Origin: Microbacterium sp. 70-16
Lineage (GTDB): Bacteria; Actinomycetota; Actinomycetes; Actinomycetales; Microbacteriaceae
Direction of reading: 5' to 3'
Length of the DNA stretch: 56,730 nucleotides
Assembly (NCBI RefSeq): GCF_001898315.1
Contig: NZ_MKTQ01000018.1
Span: 1 to 56,730, forward strand
Of this stretch, positions 14,262 to 23,203 are shown piece after piece. Positions within the stretch are counted from its first letter, which is position 1. Each line of letters starts with the position of its first letter. A program made the position numbers and the translations under genes. The notes below the pieces were generated by a model, which was not told the origin of the DNA, ran no database searches, and was given only the letters and a program-made list of their open reading frames with translations.

Positions 14262-16424
14262 GTGTCTGGCTCCCCCGCGTTCCCGTTTCCGCTGCCCCGC
14301 CGCTCGCCCGAGGAACTCGGCATCCCCACCGCGGCGCTCGCCGCGCTGACCGACCGGCTGCAGGCCGAGGGTCTCGATCCGCACGCGCTCGTGATCGCGC
14401 GGGGCGGTGAGATCGCGTTCGAGACGGCCTGGGCGCCGTATCGCCTCGATCGTGCGGCGCTCGTCTACTCGGCATCCAAGACCTTCACGTCGCTCGCGAT
14501 CGGGTTCCTCGCCGACGAGGCGCGGCTCAGCCTCGATGACTCGGCCGGCGCGCTGCTCGACCTGCCGAACCCGTATGGGATCACCGTGCGCCATCTGCTG
14601 ACGATGAACACGGGGCACTCCGCGGCGCAGATCGAGCGCTTCGGCGAAGACCCGAGCGCGCTGCTGAGCACCGCGCCGGAGCACACCCCGGGCAGCTTCT
14701 TCGCCTACAACACGCCCGCCTCGCACACCCTCTCGGCGATCGTCACGGCGGTCACCGGCGAGCTGCTGACCGCCTACCTGCGCCCGCGCCTGCTCGACCC
14801 GCTCGGCATCGGCGACCGATGGATGAGCGCATCCGACGGTGTCGAGCAGGGCGGATTCGGCTTCCACCTCACCGCGGAAGACCTCGTCCGCACCGCGACG
14901 ATGCTCGGCGACGACGGCCGCTTCGCCGGGGTCCAGGTCGCCCCGGAGTGGTACGTCGACGAGCTGAGTCGGCCGTGGTCATCCACCGCCGACTTCGACG
15001 GGCCGCCCGCACCCGAGGGCGAGATCAACGACTGGGCCCTCGGCTACGGATACCAGGTGTGGCGCGGGCGCCAGGGTTTCCGGCTCGACGGCGCCGCGGG
15101 GCAGTTCGGCCTCGTCCTGCCCGAGCAGGGTCTCGCGATCGGCTACCAGGGCGCGACGCTCGAGACCCAGGCGATCCTGCGCGCCTTCGCGGACTTCGTC
15201 GCGGCGGTCGCCGCCGCGGGTGCGGCGGCTGAGGGTGTGGATGTCTCGGGTGTCGTGGGTGCGGTGGCGGATGGGGCGGATGCCTCGGAGGCCGCGGATG
15301 CCTTGGCATCCGCCAGCGCCGCCGGTGACGCGCGTGCCGCCAGCGCCGCACACGCCGCCCTGTCGACCCCGCACGACTCCTGGGACGCCCGGGCGCAGCT
15401 GCCGATCATGGCCGAGGCGCCGTTCGACGCTGCAGGGCTCACCCTCACCGACACGGCGGACGGCTGGACCGTCGCCCTCCCCGGCGTCGGCGACCTGACC
15501 GTCGGGCCGGAGTGGCGCGACCTGAAGGTCCAAAAGCAGGCTGAACCGGCGCAAGCGCCCGGCTCAGGGCCGGACACCCTCGATCCAGCCTGCTTTTCGC
15601 TCGCGACGCGCGGCGAACAGCAGCCCGATGGCACGGTGCTGATCCACATCGTCTCGACGACGTCGCCGCATCGCACCGTCGTGCGCCGCGACCCCGACGG
15701 CACCCTGCACTCGGGTTGGCACATCCCGCCGCTGCACGGCGGCTGGCCCGTGCTCGCCGTGCCGCCGGTCGTGACGCGCGTGCAGACCCGCGCGGCTGCG
15801 CTGCTGCTCGACATGGACGGCACGCTCGTCGACTCGACCGCCGTCGTCGAGCGGCTGTGGACCGAGTGGGCGCTCGCGCACGCCATCGATCCCGCCCGCG
15901 TGCTCGCGATCATCCACGGTCGCCAGGGTCAGGAATCGATGGCGATGCTGCTGCCCGATCGCCCGCACGAGATCAACCTCGCCGAGAACCGCGACCTGCT
16001 CGCGCTCGAGACCGCGCAGACCGAGGGCGTCGTCGCGATCGCCGGAGCCGCGCAGCTGCTGCGCGATCTCGTGGGCCTGCCGCACGCGCTCGTGACGTCG
16101 GCGACGCTCGGTCTCGCGCAGGCGCGCATGGATGTCTCGGGCCTCGCGATGCCGCCCGTCGTCGTCACCGCCGAGGACGTCACGCGCAGCAAACCCGACC
16201 CCGAGGGCTTCCTCGCCGCGGCGCGGGCGCTGGGCATCGAGCCGGGCGCGTGCATCGTCGTGGAAGATTCCGTCAACGGCATACACGCGGGCCTCGCCGC
16301 CGGCATGCGCGTGATCGGCGTCGGAGCGCACGCCGTCGGCGCGACGTGGCGGGTGATGGATGCCTCGGGCATCCATGTCGCCCCCGCCCCCGGCGGTGGC
16401 ATCGCCGTCACGCTCGACGCCTGA
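14262..16424 (+). CDS. Fusion protein: beta-lactamase-like serine hydrolase plus HAD phosphatase
   Basis: A single 720-residue frame. Residues about 15-320 are a class C beta-lactamase/esterase-like domain with the SxxK nucleophile at Ser70-Lys73 (SASK) and a YN at 149-150. Residues about 320-380 are alanine-rich low complexity. About 385-508 looks like the small beta domain that ends many such hydrolases; it is interrupted at 424-446 by residues encoded by a palindromic element. From about 511 a complete HAD domain follows: DMDGT (Asp517, Asp519), LVTSATLG, RSKPDP and VVEDSVNG, resembling beta-phosphoglucomutase-like enzymes. No signal peptide, so cytosolic. GTG start, with TAGAGT 6 nt upstream (leaderless). 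Either a true fusion or two genes joined by loss of a stop. Confidence 0.85.
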   Translation: MSGSPAFPFPLPRRSPEELGIPTAALAALTDRLQAEGLDPHALVIARGGEIAFETAWAPYRLDRAALVYSASKTFTSLAIGFLADEARLSLDDSAGALLDLPNPYGITVRHLLTMNTGHSAAQIERFGEDPSALLSTAPEHTPGSFFAYNTPASHTLSAIVTAVTGELLTAYLRPRLLDPLGIGDRWMSASDGVEQGGFGFHLTAEDLVRTATMLGDDGRFAGVQVAPEWYVDELSRPWSSTADFDGPPAPEGEINDWALGYGYQVWRGRQGFRLDGAAGQFGLVLPEQGLAIGYQGATLETQAILRAFADFVAAVAAAGAAAEGVDVSGVVGAVADGADASEAADALASASAAGDARAASAAHAALSTPHDSWDARAQLPIMAEAPFDAAGLTLTDTADGWTVALPGVGDLTVGPEWRDLKVQKQAEPAQAPGSGPDTLDPACFSLATRGEQQPDGTVLIHIVSTTSPHRTVVRRDPDGTLHSGWHIPPLHGGWPVLAVPPVVTRVQTRAAALLLDMDGTLVDSTAVVERLWTEWALAHAIDPARVLAIIHGRQGQESMAMLLPDRPHEINLAENRDLLALETAQTEGVVAIAGAAQLLRDLVGLPHALVTSATLGLAQARMDVSGLAMPPVVVTAEDVTRSKPDPEGFLAAARALGIEPGACIVVEDSVNGIHAGLAAGMRVIGVGAHAVGATWRVMDASGIHVAPAPGGGIAVTLDA
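15532..15597. repeat. Palindromic element in frame inside a coding sequence
   Basis: AAAAGCAGGCTG and CAGCCTGCTTTT are perfect 12-bp terminal inverted repeats. Inside is a second near-palindrome, CCGGCGC-AA-GCGCCCGG. The element is 66 bp (22 codons), so it keeps the frame of the hydrolase-HAD gene. The A- and T-rich ends differ from the surrounding GC-rich coding DNA, which suggests insertion. Confidence 0.7.
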
Positions 16425-16455
16425 CCCCGCCGGGTGCGGCGGCGCCACCCCGCGG

Positions 16456-17370
16456 CTACTCCCCGCCGTGCGGCGCGCTGTGCCCCTCGGCGAAGCTGAG
16501 GTTCTTGCCGAAGGCCTTGCCGATCACGAGGGCGATCCCCACGATCACGAGCCCGAGGGCGAGCCCGGCGATCGCCGACACGAGCGTCTCGCCGGTCCAC
16601 GCGACCACGGCGCCGGCCGGTTCGAGGAAGTGATCGACGGCGTGCAGCACGTCTGCCGGAGCCGCCCAGCCGACCTCGCCCAGGTTCGTGAGAACGAGGT
16701 GGCCGCCGACCCAGAGCATCGCGATCGTCCCGATGACCGAGATCACGCGGAACACGCCCGGCATCGATCGGACGATCCGCATGCCGGTGTGCCGCACGCG
16801 CGCGGCGGAGTTCTTCGCCATGCGCAGGCCGATGTCGTCGAGCTTCACGAGCAGCGCCACGGCGCCGTACACGAGTGCCGTCATCGCGAGGGCGATCAGA
16901 GCGAGGACGAGCAGGCGCATCCAGAACCCGAGGTCTTCGTCGATGGATGACAGCCCGATCAGCATGATCTCGGTGGACAGGATCAGGTCGGTGCGCACGG
17001 CACCCGCGACGAGGCGCTTCTCATCGCGGGCGTCCTCTTCACCGTCGGCGTGGTGGAAGCCGAACCACTCCAGCACCTTCTCGGCGCCCTCGAAGCACAG
17101 GTACGTGCCGCCGACGATCAGCAGCCACGGCAGCACCCACGGTGCGAAGGCGGTCAGCAGCATCGCGATCGGGATGATGATCAGGAACTTGTTCGCGAGC
17201 GACCCCAGCGCAATGCGTCCGACGACCGGCAACTCGCGCGCGGGCGTCAGGCCCTGCACGTACTGCGGCGCCACGGCCGCGTCGTCGATGACGACCCCGG
17301 CCGTTTTCGCGGATGCCTTCAGCGCCGCACTGAGGATGTCATCGACGACGGCAAGCAGACCCACGGACAT
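16456..17370 (-). CDS. DUF808 family inner-membrane protein
   Basis: A 304-residue membrane protein of the DUF808/YedI family. The start SVGLLAVVDDILSAALKASAKTAGVVIDDAAVAPQYV is highly characteristic. Several hydrophobic helices follow (FLIIIPIAMLLTAFAPWVLPWLLIVGG; LLVLALIALAMTALVYGAVALL; SAIAGLALGLVIVGIALVIG). Transport or integrity roles are proposed for the family but not established. The ATG at 17370 lies 7 nt after TAGCCT on the minus strand, a leaderless pattern. The C-terminal tail contains HSAPHGGE. Confidence 0.9.
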   Translation of the reverse strand: MSVGLLAVVDDILSAALKASAKTAGVVIDDAAVAPQYVQGLTPARELPVVGRIALGSLANKFLIIIPIAMLLTAFAPWVLPWLLIVGGTYLCFEGAEKVLEWFGFHHADGEEDARDEKRLVAGAVRTDLILSTEIMLIGLSSIDEDLGFWMRLLVLALIALAMTALVYGAVALLVKLDDIGLRMAKNSAARVRHTGMRIVRSMPGVFRVISVIGTIAMLWVGGHLVLTNLGEVGWAAPADVLHAVDHFLEPAGAVVAWTGETLVSAIAGLALGLVIVGIALVIGKAFGKNLSFAEGHSAPHGGE

Positions 17371-17572
17371 GCGTGCAAGGCTACCTGCTTGCGTCTTCCC
17401 GAATCGATTCGATACGATGGATGCCTGGCGCTCCGCTCGGGGCGCCTTTCGGCGTCTGACCGCAAGCCGCGCACGGCACCGCAACGCAGCAAGCCCGCGC
17501 AAGGCACGGCCGCCGCGTACCCGCAAGGCACACCCCATAGCACCTCCCACCCCAACCCGCAGAAAGCCGCGC

Positions 17573-19120
17573 ATGTCCCGCACTTTGACCACCGGCAGCC
17601 CGTGGCGCGTCATCCTCGCGTTCTCGGTGCCGTTGCTGATCGGCAACGTCGTCCAGCAGCTGTATCAGGTCATCGACGCGATCGTCGTGGGCCGCCATCT
17701 CGGCGTCGACGCACTCGCCGCCGTCGGCGCGACCGGCAGCCTGCTGTTCCTGCTGCTCGGGCTCGCGTGGGGCATGACGAGCGGGTTCGCGATCCCGACC
17801 GCGCAGGCCTTCGGCGCCCGCGACGAAGACGGCGTCCGCCGCTCGGTGGGCGCGGGAACCGTGCTCACGATCGGCACGAGCGTGCTGCTGACGGTCGTCG
17901 GGCCGCTGTGCGCCGAGCCCGCGCTCGCGCTGCTGCAGACGCCGCCCGAGCTCATGGAACCGGCGACGATCTTCGCGCAAATCAGCTTCCTCGGGGCGGG
18001 CGCCATGATGGCGTTCAACTATCTGGCGGCGATCATCCGCGCGATCGGTGACTCGCGCACGCCGCTCGTGTTCCTGACGATCGCGTGCGGACTCAACGTC
18101 GTCCTCGTGATCGTCATGGTCGGCCCGCTCGCGTGGGGTGTCGGCGGCGCGGCCCTCGCGACCGTCGTCTCGCAGGCGGTCTCGGTCATCCTGTGCCTCG
18201 AGTACGTCCGCCGTCGCGTGCCCGTGCTGCACCTGCGCCGCTCCGACTGGCGTGTGCGCCGCGCCGACCTCGTCGAGCACCTGCGCCTCGGACTGCCGAT
18301 GGGCTTCCAGGCATCCATCATCGCGATCGGTGCGCTCGCGGTGCAGGTCGCGCTCAATTCGCTCGGTGCGGATGCCGTCGCCGCCTACACCACCGCGTCG
18401 CGCGTCGACGGCCTCGCCGTCGCGCTGCTGCAGTCGCTGGGGCTCGCCGCATCGATGTACGCAGCGCAGAACTTCGGTGCGCGCCGCCCCGACCGCATCC
18501 GCCGCGGCGTGATCCAGGCGGTGTGGATGTCGGTGGCCGCAGGCCTCGTGCTCGGCGGTCTGCTGATCGCGTTCGGCACTCCGCTCGTGCGTCTGTTCGT
18601 CGGCGACGGCTCTGACGACGTCGTCGACATGGCGGCGCTCATGCTGCTCATCAACGGTGCGACGTATTCGTCGCTGGCCGTGCTGTTCATCCTGCGCGGA
18701 GCGCTGCAGGGTCTCGGCTCGACCATCATCCCGACCGTCACCGGAGTGGTTGAACTCGTCATGCGCGTCGGCGCGGCGGTGCTGCTGGGCCACCTGTTCG
18801 GGTTCGTCGGTGTCGTGTGGTCGAACCCCCTCGCCTGGATCGGCGCGTGCCTCATTCTGATTCCGGCATATATCCGCGCGCACCGCGCTCTGGCGACCAT
18901 GCCGGTCGACCCGATCGAGGTCACTGAGACGACCGCGATCCCGGTGATCGGGCCGACCGATGGGTCGATGGTGGTGGATGCCGTCGTCACGGCGTCGATC
19001 CCCGTGGCATCCGTCCCTGCGCCCTCGCGCGGAATGTGGCGTCGCCGCCGCGACGATCAGGCTGCTCGCGTGCACGGCCGCGGTCGCCGCGCCGCCCGTG
19101 CGGCCCGCCGCGCGGAGTAG
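17573..19120 (+). CDS. MATE-family efflux transporter
   Basis: A 515-residue MATE (NorM/DinF-type) antiporter with about 12 membrane helices. FSVPLLIGNVVQQLYQVIDAIVVGRHLGVDALAAVGA is the diagnostic opening, repeated in weaker form in the second half (LGLPMGFQASIIAIGALAVQVALNSLGADAVAAYTTASRVD). It probably exports cationic or lipophilic compounds in exchange for protons or sodium. The C-terminal 60 residues are a soluble, arginine-rich tail not seen in all relatives. The ATG at 17573 starts the conserved part. The frame is open for a further 50 or so codons upstream, but that stretch is Arg/Pro-rich and lacks helices. A possible promoter is TTGCGT...TACGAT around 17390-17418. Confidence 0.92.
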   Translation: MSRTLTTGSPWRVILAFSVPLLIGNVVQQLYQVIDAIVVGRHLGVDALAAVGATGSLLFLLLGLAWGMTSGFAIPTAQAFGARDEDGVRRSVGAGTVLTIGTSVLLTVVGPLCAEPALALLQTPPELMEPATIFAQISFLGAGAMMAFNYLAAIIRAIGDSRTPLVFLTIACGLNVVLVIVMVGPLAWGVGGAALATVVSQAVSVILCLEYVRRRVPVLHLRRSDWRVRRADLVEHLRLGLPMGFQASIIAIGALAVQVALNSLGADAVAAYTTASRVDGLAVALLQSLGLAASMYAAQNFGARRPDRIRRGVIQAVWMSVAAGLVLGGLLIAFGTPLVRLFVGDGSDDVVDMAALMLLINGATYSSLAVLFILRGALQGLGSTIIPTVTGVVELVMRVGAAVLLGHLFGFVGVVWSNPLAWIGACLILIPAYIRAHRALATMPVDPIEVTETTAIPVIGPTDGSMVVDAVVTASIPVASVPAPSRGMWRRRRDDQAARVHGRGRRAARAARRAE

Positions 19121-19227
19121 CCTGGCAGAGTCGGCACCGCCCGCGACCCGCGACCTGACCGGGGAAGGCGCGCAGCGGTGCACGACGAGAGCATGCCGCG
19201 CCGCGCGGCCACGGGAGGAGATCCGCC

Positions 19228-20046
19228 ATGGACGACGCCGTGCCGGCCTACGTCGCACTGCCCCAGTTGACGCAGCTGCCCGACCCGCAGTTCATCATGG
19301 TGGGCGACGGTCTGCGCATCGCGACCTACTCGTGGGGCGACATCGCTGATCCGGTCGTGGTCGTCGTGCACGGCTTCGCCTCGAGCACGAAGGACAACTG
19401 GGTCGCGACCGGTTGGGTGCGCGATCTGCTCGCCGCCGGGTACCGAGTGCTCGGACTCGACCAGCGCGGCCACGGGGCGAGCGACAAGCCACACGACCCG
19501 CACGACTACACGATCCGCGAGCTCGCGAGCGACGTCGAAGCCGTGCTCGACACGTACCTCGTCGACGAGGCGCGCTATGTCGGGTACTCGCTCGGGGCGC
19601 GCGTCGGGTGGGAGGTCGTGCAAGACCTCGCGCACCGCATCCCGCGTGCGGTGCTCGGTGGCGTTCCCGACGGCATCCCGCTCGCCCGGTTGAACATCGA
19701 TCAGGTGCGTGCCTACGTCGACGAAGGCACGCCGGTCACCGATCCCGTGACGCAGAACTACATCGCCCTGACCGAGCGCGTCGCGGGCAACGACCTGCAC
19801 GCACTGCTGGCGATCGCGGGCGGCCTGCGCGCGTCGCAGACGATCGACCCCGATCCGACCCGAGCGCCGGCGCAGCCCGTGCTGTTCGCGACGGGGTCGC
19901 TGGATGCCATCATCGAGGGCTCCAAGGCGCTCGCCGCCGCGTGCCCGCAGGGGCGCTTCGTGGAGATCCCGGGCCGGCACCACTTCAATGCGCCCGGCTC
20001 GCGCGTCTTCCGCCAGGAGGCGCTCGCGTTCCTCGGCGAGGCCTGA
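19228..20046 (+). CDS. Alpha/beta hydrolase
   Basis: A 272-residue alpha/beta-hydrolase. VVVVHGFASS provides the oxyanion-hole HG, GLDQRGHGASDKP is the usual strand after it, and GYSLGAR holds the nucleophilic Ser. The acid (ATGSLDAII) and His (GRHHFNAPGS) follow in the expected order. Similar proteins include haloperoxidase-like and epoxide-hydrolase-like esterases; substrate unknown. A GGGAGGAG ribosome-binding site precedes the ATG. Cytosolic, with no signal peptide. Confidence 0.92.
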   Translation: MDDAVPAYVALPQLTQLPDPQFIMVGDGLRIATYSWGDIADPVVVVVHGFASSTKDNWVATGWVRDLLAAGYRVLGLDQRGHGASDKPHDPHDYTIRELASDVEAVLDTYLVDEARYVGYSLGARVGWEVVQDLAHRIPRAVLGGVPDGIPLARLNIDQVRAYVDEGTPVTDPVTQNYIALTERVAGNDLHALLAIAGGLRASQTIDPDPTRAPAQPVLFATGSLDAIIEGSKALAAACPQGRFVEIPGRHHFNAPGSRVFRQEALAFLGEA

Positions 20047-20220
20047 CGCGCCGCCCGCGGGCGGGTGGCACGCGGCCCCCGGGCGGGGTGACACACGCAC
20101 ACCCGGCTCGGGTTGGCAGTTGTGGCTGCCTCCGGTGCGTTGAGGCCGCCGCGACTGCCACCTGAGGGCGGGCCCGTGCGGGCCCGTAGGCGCCGCCGCC
20201 CGCCGCCCGCCGCGGCGCCA

Positions 20221-20308
20221 CCGCAACAACTCAGGAACGGCCGACTCCCGACGCCCGATTTCGACGGGATCGGGCGGTCTGCGGCGCGCAACTCCTGAGT
20301 TGTTGCGG
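20221..20308. repeat. Dispersed palindromic element, copy 1
   Basis: CCGCAACAACTCAGGA and TCCTGAGTTGTTGCGG are perfect 16-bp inverted ends of an 88-bp element. The centre contains CCCGATTTCG and GGGATCGGGCGG. It lies in the 349-nt gap 20047-20395, which holds no gene. The right part of that gap has a TAGGCT -10 (20346-20351) for the next gene. Related copies are at 26831, 51783 and, diverged, 25174. Confidence 0.85.
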
Positions 20309-20395
20309 CGAGGGCTGAGACAACGGCCCGGGCGCACCACGGCCCTAGGCTGACGAGGGGAATCGGCACAGGCCCGGTCAGTGGAGAGGGGGCGC

Positions 20396-21274
20396 ATGAG
20401 CGAGGCATCCGGTCAAGGCCGCACGCGCCGCACGCGCCGCTACTCGCTCGGGATCGCGGCCGACTGGTTCTTCTTCGTCTTCGCGGGCGTTGCCACGGTG
20501 TGGCTCGCCGTCATCAGCTTCACGCAGACCTTCGATGCCGGCTGGTGGGGGATCGTGCTCGTGATCCTGTTCTGGGTGCTGGTGGCCTACCTCGTGCTGC
20601 CGCGCCTTCACCGGATCCTGACGACGATCTACGTGCCCGACTACTTCATTGGGCGGGCGCGCACGAGCGATGGGCTGCTCGGCGATCCCGTCAATCTCGC
20701 CGTGCTCGGCACCGAGGACGAGTTGCGTACCGCGATGTCTGGGGCGGGTTGGACGCTTGCCGATCCGGTGTCGCTGCGGTCCAGCATCGGGATCGTCACC
20801 TCGACCCTGCGGCGTGAGTCGTACGCCGAAGCACCGGTCAGCCCGCTGTTCCTGTTCGGCCATCAGCAAGACCTCGCGTACCAGCAGGAGGTCGACGGCA
20901 ACCCCGCGCAGCGCCACCACGTGCGGTTCTGGCGCTGCCCAGATGGATGGCTGCTGCCGGGCGGGCGCCGGGTCGACTGGCTCGCCGCGGGCACGTTCGA
21001 CCGCTCGGTCGGCCTGTCGCTGTTCACTCTGCAGATCACGCACAAGATCGACGCCGACACCGACGTCGAGCGCGACCACGTGGTCGACAGCTTGCGTGCC
21101 GCGCCCGTCGCCGCACGCATCGAGGTCATCAAGGACTTCTCGACGGGCTACCACTCCCGCAACGGCGGCGGCGACTCGATCCGCACTGACGGGGACCTTC
21201 CGATCGTCGATCTGCGCGGTGGCGCCGGAGCGGCTGCGTCCGGGGCATCCGATGACGACGGGATGCCCCGATGA
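20396..21274 (+). CDS. LssY C-terminal domain protein, membrane-anchored
   Basis: A 292-residue protein with two N-terminal membrane helices (ADWFFFVFAGVATVWLAVISF; WGIVLVILFWVLVAYLVLP) and a soluble LssY-C domain. That domain is recognised by DPVNLAVLGTEDELRTAMSGAGWTLADP, LFLFGHQQDLAYQQEVDG and HHVRFWRCP. LssY-C is named after a Legionella secretion-associated gene; its function is unknown. ATG at 20396 with GAGAGGGGG upstream. It overlaps the next gene by 4 nt (ATGA), forming a two-gene operon. Confidence 0.85.
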   Translation: MSEASGQGRTRRTRRYSLGIAADWFFFVFAGVATVWLAVISFTQTFDAGWWGIVLVILFWVLVAYLVLPRLHRILTTIYVPDYFIGRARTSDGLLGDPVNLAVLGTEDELRTAMSGAGWTLADPVSLRSSIGIVTSTLRRESYAEAPVSPLFLFGHQQDLAYQQEVDGNPAQRHHVRFWRCPDGWLLPGGRRVDWLAAGTFDRSVGLSLFTLQITHKIDADTDVERDHVVDSLRAAPVAARIEVIKDFSTGYHSRNGGGDSIRTDGDLPIVDLRGGAGAAASGASDDDGMPR

Positions 21275-21783
21275 GCACGCCCGACAAGCGGATGTCGTAC
21301 GAAGCGGCCGGCAAGCTGCTCGAGCCGACCGGCTACAACCCGCGGATGCCTCGCCCTGCCGCGATCGTCGCGGGAGCGGCACTGGTGCTGGCGCGCGCGA
21401 TCATCGGCACGCTCGCCGGGCTCGGGACTTTCGGCGCCTGGGACGGCACGCTGCGGAACGCCGGAACGGTCGTCGACATGCTGGTCGCCGTCCTCAGCGA
21501 CCTGTTCGGGAGTGTCACCGTCGCGGTGATCGCGGTCGGGCTCACTGGGCTCGCCATCTCGGTCGGCCTGTTCCTGGGCTGGAACGCCGTCCGAGTGCTC
21601 GTCATGGTCGCCGCAGTGGTCGACATCTGCGTCTCGTTCGCGTCGTGGCTCGCGCACGGCGGCGCCTTCGAACTGTTCGGTGACAAGACCGCGGTCGCCG
21701 TCGACATCCTCGTGCTGCTGGCACTGTCGAGCCGCAGTGCGGCCGCCTACGCGCGCCGCAACGAGCACCGCGACGCCCGCTGA
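21271..21783 (+). CDS. Hypothetical membrane protein
   Basis: A 170-residue protein with about four hydrophobic helices (PAAIVAGAALVLARAIIGTLAGLG; VTVAVIAVGLTGLAISVGLFLG; VRVLVMVAAVVDICVSFASWL; AVAVDILVLLALSS). I do not recognise a family. Its ATG overlaps the stop of the LssY-C gene, so the two probably act together at the membrane. Confidence 0.72.
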   Translation: MSTPDKRMSYEAAGKLLEPTGYNPRMPRPAAIVAGAALVLARAIIGTLAGLGTFGAWDGTLRNAGTVVDMLVAVLSDLFGSVTVAVIAVGLTGLAISVGLFLGWNAVRVLVMVAAVVDICVSFASWLAHGGAFELFGDKTAVAVDILVLLALSSRSAAAYARRNEHRDAR

Positions 21784-21813
21784 ACCCGGCGGCAACCGCC
21801 GTAGGCTGGACGG

Positions 21814-22764
21814 GTGATCAGACTCGCGACCATCGGCACCAGCACCATCACCGAGCGGTTCGCGGATGCCGTCGCGCAGACCCCCGGCATCCGCATCGAC
21901 ACCGTGTTCTCGCGCGATGCGGCGCGTGGCCGCGCCTTCGCCGACAAGCTCGGTGTCGCGGGTGCCAGCAGCGACCTCGAGGCCCTCCTCGCCTCCGGCG
22001 ACATCGACGCCGTCTACGTCGGGTCGCCCAACGGCGCACACGCGGCGCAAGCGCAAATGTCCATCGCCGCGGGCGTGCATGTCTTCCTCGAGAAGCCTGC
22101 AACTCCCACGGCCGCCGAGTTCGAGGCCCTCGTGGCGGCCGGCCGGGCTCGTGACGTCGTGGTGTTCGAGGGCATGCGCAACGTCTACGACCCCGGCATG
22201 CGCCGGGTCGCAGAACTCCTCCCCGAGATCGGGCAGGTGCGGCTCGCCTCGTTCGGGCAGTCGCAGTACTCCGCGCGCTACGACCTCGTGCTGGCCGGCG
22301 AGACGCCCAACATCTTCGACCCCGCCCTCGCGGGCGGTGCCGCCTTCGACCTGGGCGTGTACCCCCTGAGCGCCCTCATCCACCTCTTCGGGGCCCCGGC
22401 ATCCGTCGCCGGACGCATGGTCACGATCGCGACGGGCGCCGACGGCGCGGGCGCGGCTGTCCTCGGCTACCCCGAGCACGTCGCCCAGGTGTCGTTCTCG
22501 AAGATCGGCTTCTCGCACCGCCCGAACGAGATCCAGGGCGAGCTCGGCACGATCGAGATCGACGAGATCACGATGCCGCGCCGCATCACGCTGAGCGTCC
22601 GCGGCGGCGCGCCCACGGTGCACGAGGTCGACGGCGCCGCGAACAACATGGTCTACGAGGTCGCGCGCTTCGCCGAGCTCGTGCGCGGCGAAGCCGACGC
22701 GGCGCCCGACCAGCAGCGCAGCCTCGCGGTGCTGCGCGCCGTGGAGGCGATCCGCGCAGCGTGA
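21814..22764 (+). CDS. Gfo/Idh/MocA family dehydrogenase
   Basis: A 316-residue NAD(P)-dependent dehydrogenase. LATIGTSTITERFADAVAQTPG is the Rossmann start, AVYVGSPNGAHAAQAQMSIAAGVHVFLEKPATPT has the conserved EKP lysine, and GGAAFDLGVYPLSALIHLFGAP the D...H-type active site of the family. The usual substrates are sugars, inositols or related polyols. GTG start with TAGGCT 6 nt upstream, so leaderless. The last four bases overlap the start of an AraC-type regulator. Confidence 0.92.
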   Translation: MIRLATIGTSTITERFADAVAQTPGIRIDTVFSRDAARGRAFADKLGVAGASSDLEALLASGDIDAVYVGSPNGAHAAQAQMSIAAGVHVFLEKPATPTAAEFEALVAAGRARDVVVFEGMRNVYDPGMRRVAELLPEIGQVRLASFGQSQYSARYDLVLAGETPNIFDPALAGGAAFDLGVYPLSALIHLFGAPASVAGRMVTIATGADGAGAAVLGYPEHVAQVSFSKIGFSHRPNEIQGELGTIEIDEITMPRRITLSVRGGAPTVHEVDGAANNMVYEVARFAELVRGEADAAPDQQRSLAVLRAVEAIRAA

Positions 22765-23189
22765 CCGGTCGCGTCGACCTCGACACCCTCGTGCGCGTGC
22801 GCCGCGTGCGCGACCGCATGGACCGCGCCTACGCGCAGCCCCTCGACGTCGAATCGCTCGCCCGCGACGTACACCTGTCGGCAGGCCACCTGTCGCGCCA
22901 GTTCAAGCTCGCCTACGGCGAATCGCCGTACGCCTACCTCATGACGCGGCGCATCGAGCGCGCCATGACCCTGCTGCGCACGACCGATCGGTCCGTCACC
23001 GAGATCTGCTTCGCGGTCGGATGCCAGTCGCTCGGCACCTTCTCGACGCGTTTCAGCGAACTCGTCGGCGTCGCGCCGAGCGTCTACCGAGAGCAGGGCG
23101 CGCCGTTCCGTCCGGGCATGCTGCCGTGCATCGCCAAGAACCTCACGAGACCGATCAGGAATCGAGAAGCACCCGCGGCATCCGAGTGA
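22761..23189 (+). CDS. AraC-family regulator (DNA-binding domain only)
   Basis: A 142-residue AraC protein made almost entirely of the two helix-turn-helix units: LDVESLARDVHLSAGHLSRQFKLAYGESPYAYL and SVTEICFAVGCQSLGTFSTRFSELVGVAPSVYRE. A ligand-binding domain is missing, as in MarA/SoxS-like regulators. GTG start overlapping the dehydrogenase stop (GTGA). Followed closely by a VOC protein, which such small AraC regulators often accompany. Confidence 0.9.
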   Translation: MTGRVDLDTLVRVRRVRDRMDRAYAQPLDVESLARDVHLSAGHLSRQFKLAYGESPYAYLMTRRIERAMTLLRTTDRSVTEICFAVGCQSLGTFSTRFSELVGVAPSVYREQGAPFRPGMLPCIAKNLTRPIRNREAPAASE

Positions 23190-23203
23190 ATATCGTGATG
23201 CGC

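Noticed and set aside
17416..17573. N-terminal extension of the MATE protein
   Set aside because: The frame is open upstream but the residues are Arg/Pro-rich and unlike any MATE; the conserved start is at 17573.
17381..19258. A 625-codon minus-strand frame opposite the MATE transporter
   Set aside because: Composition is Arg/Asp/His-rich with no fold signature, and the plus strand encodes clear membrane helices.
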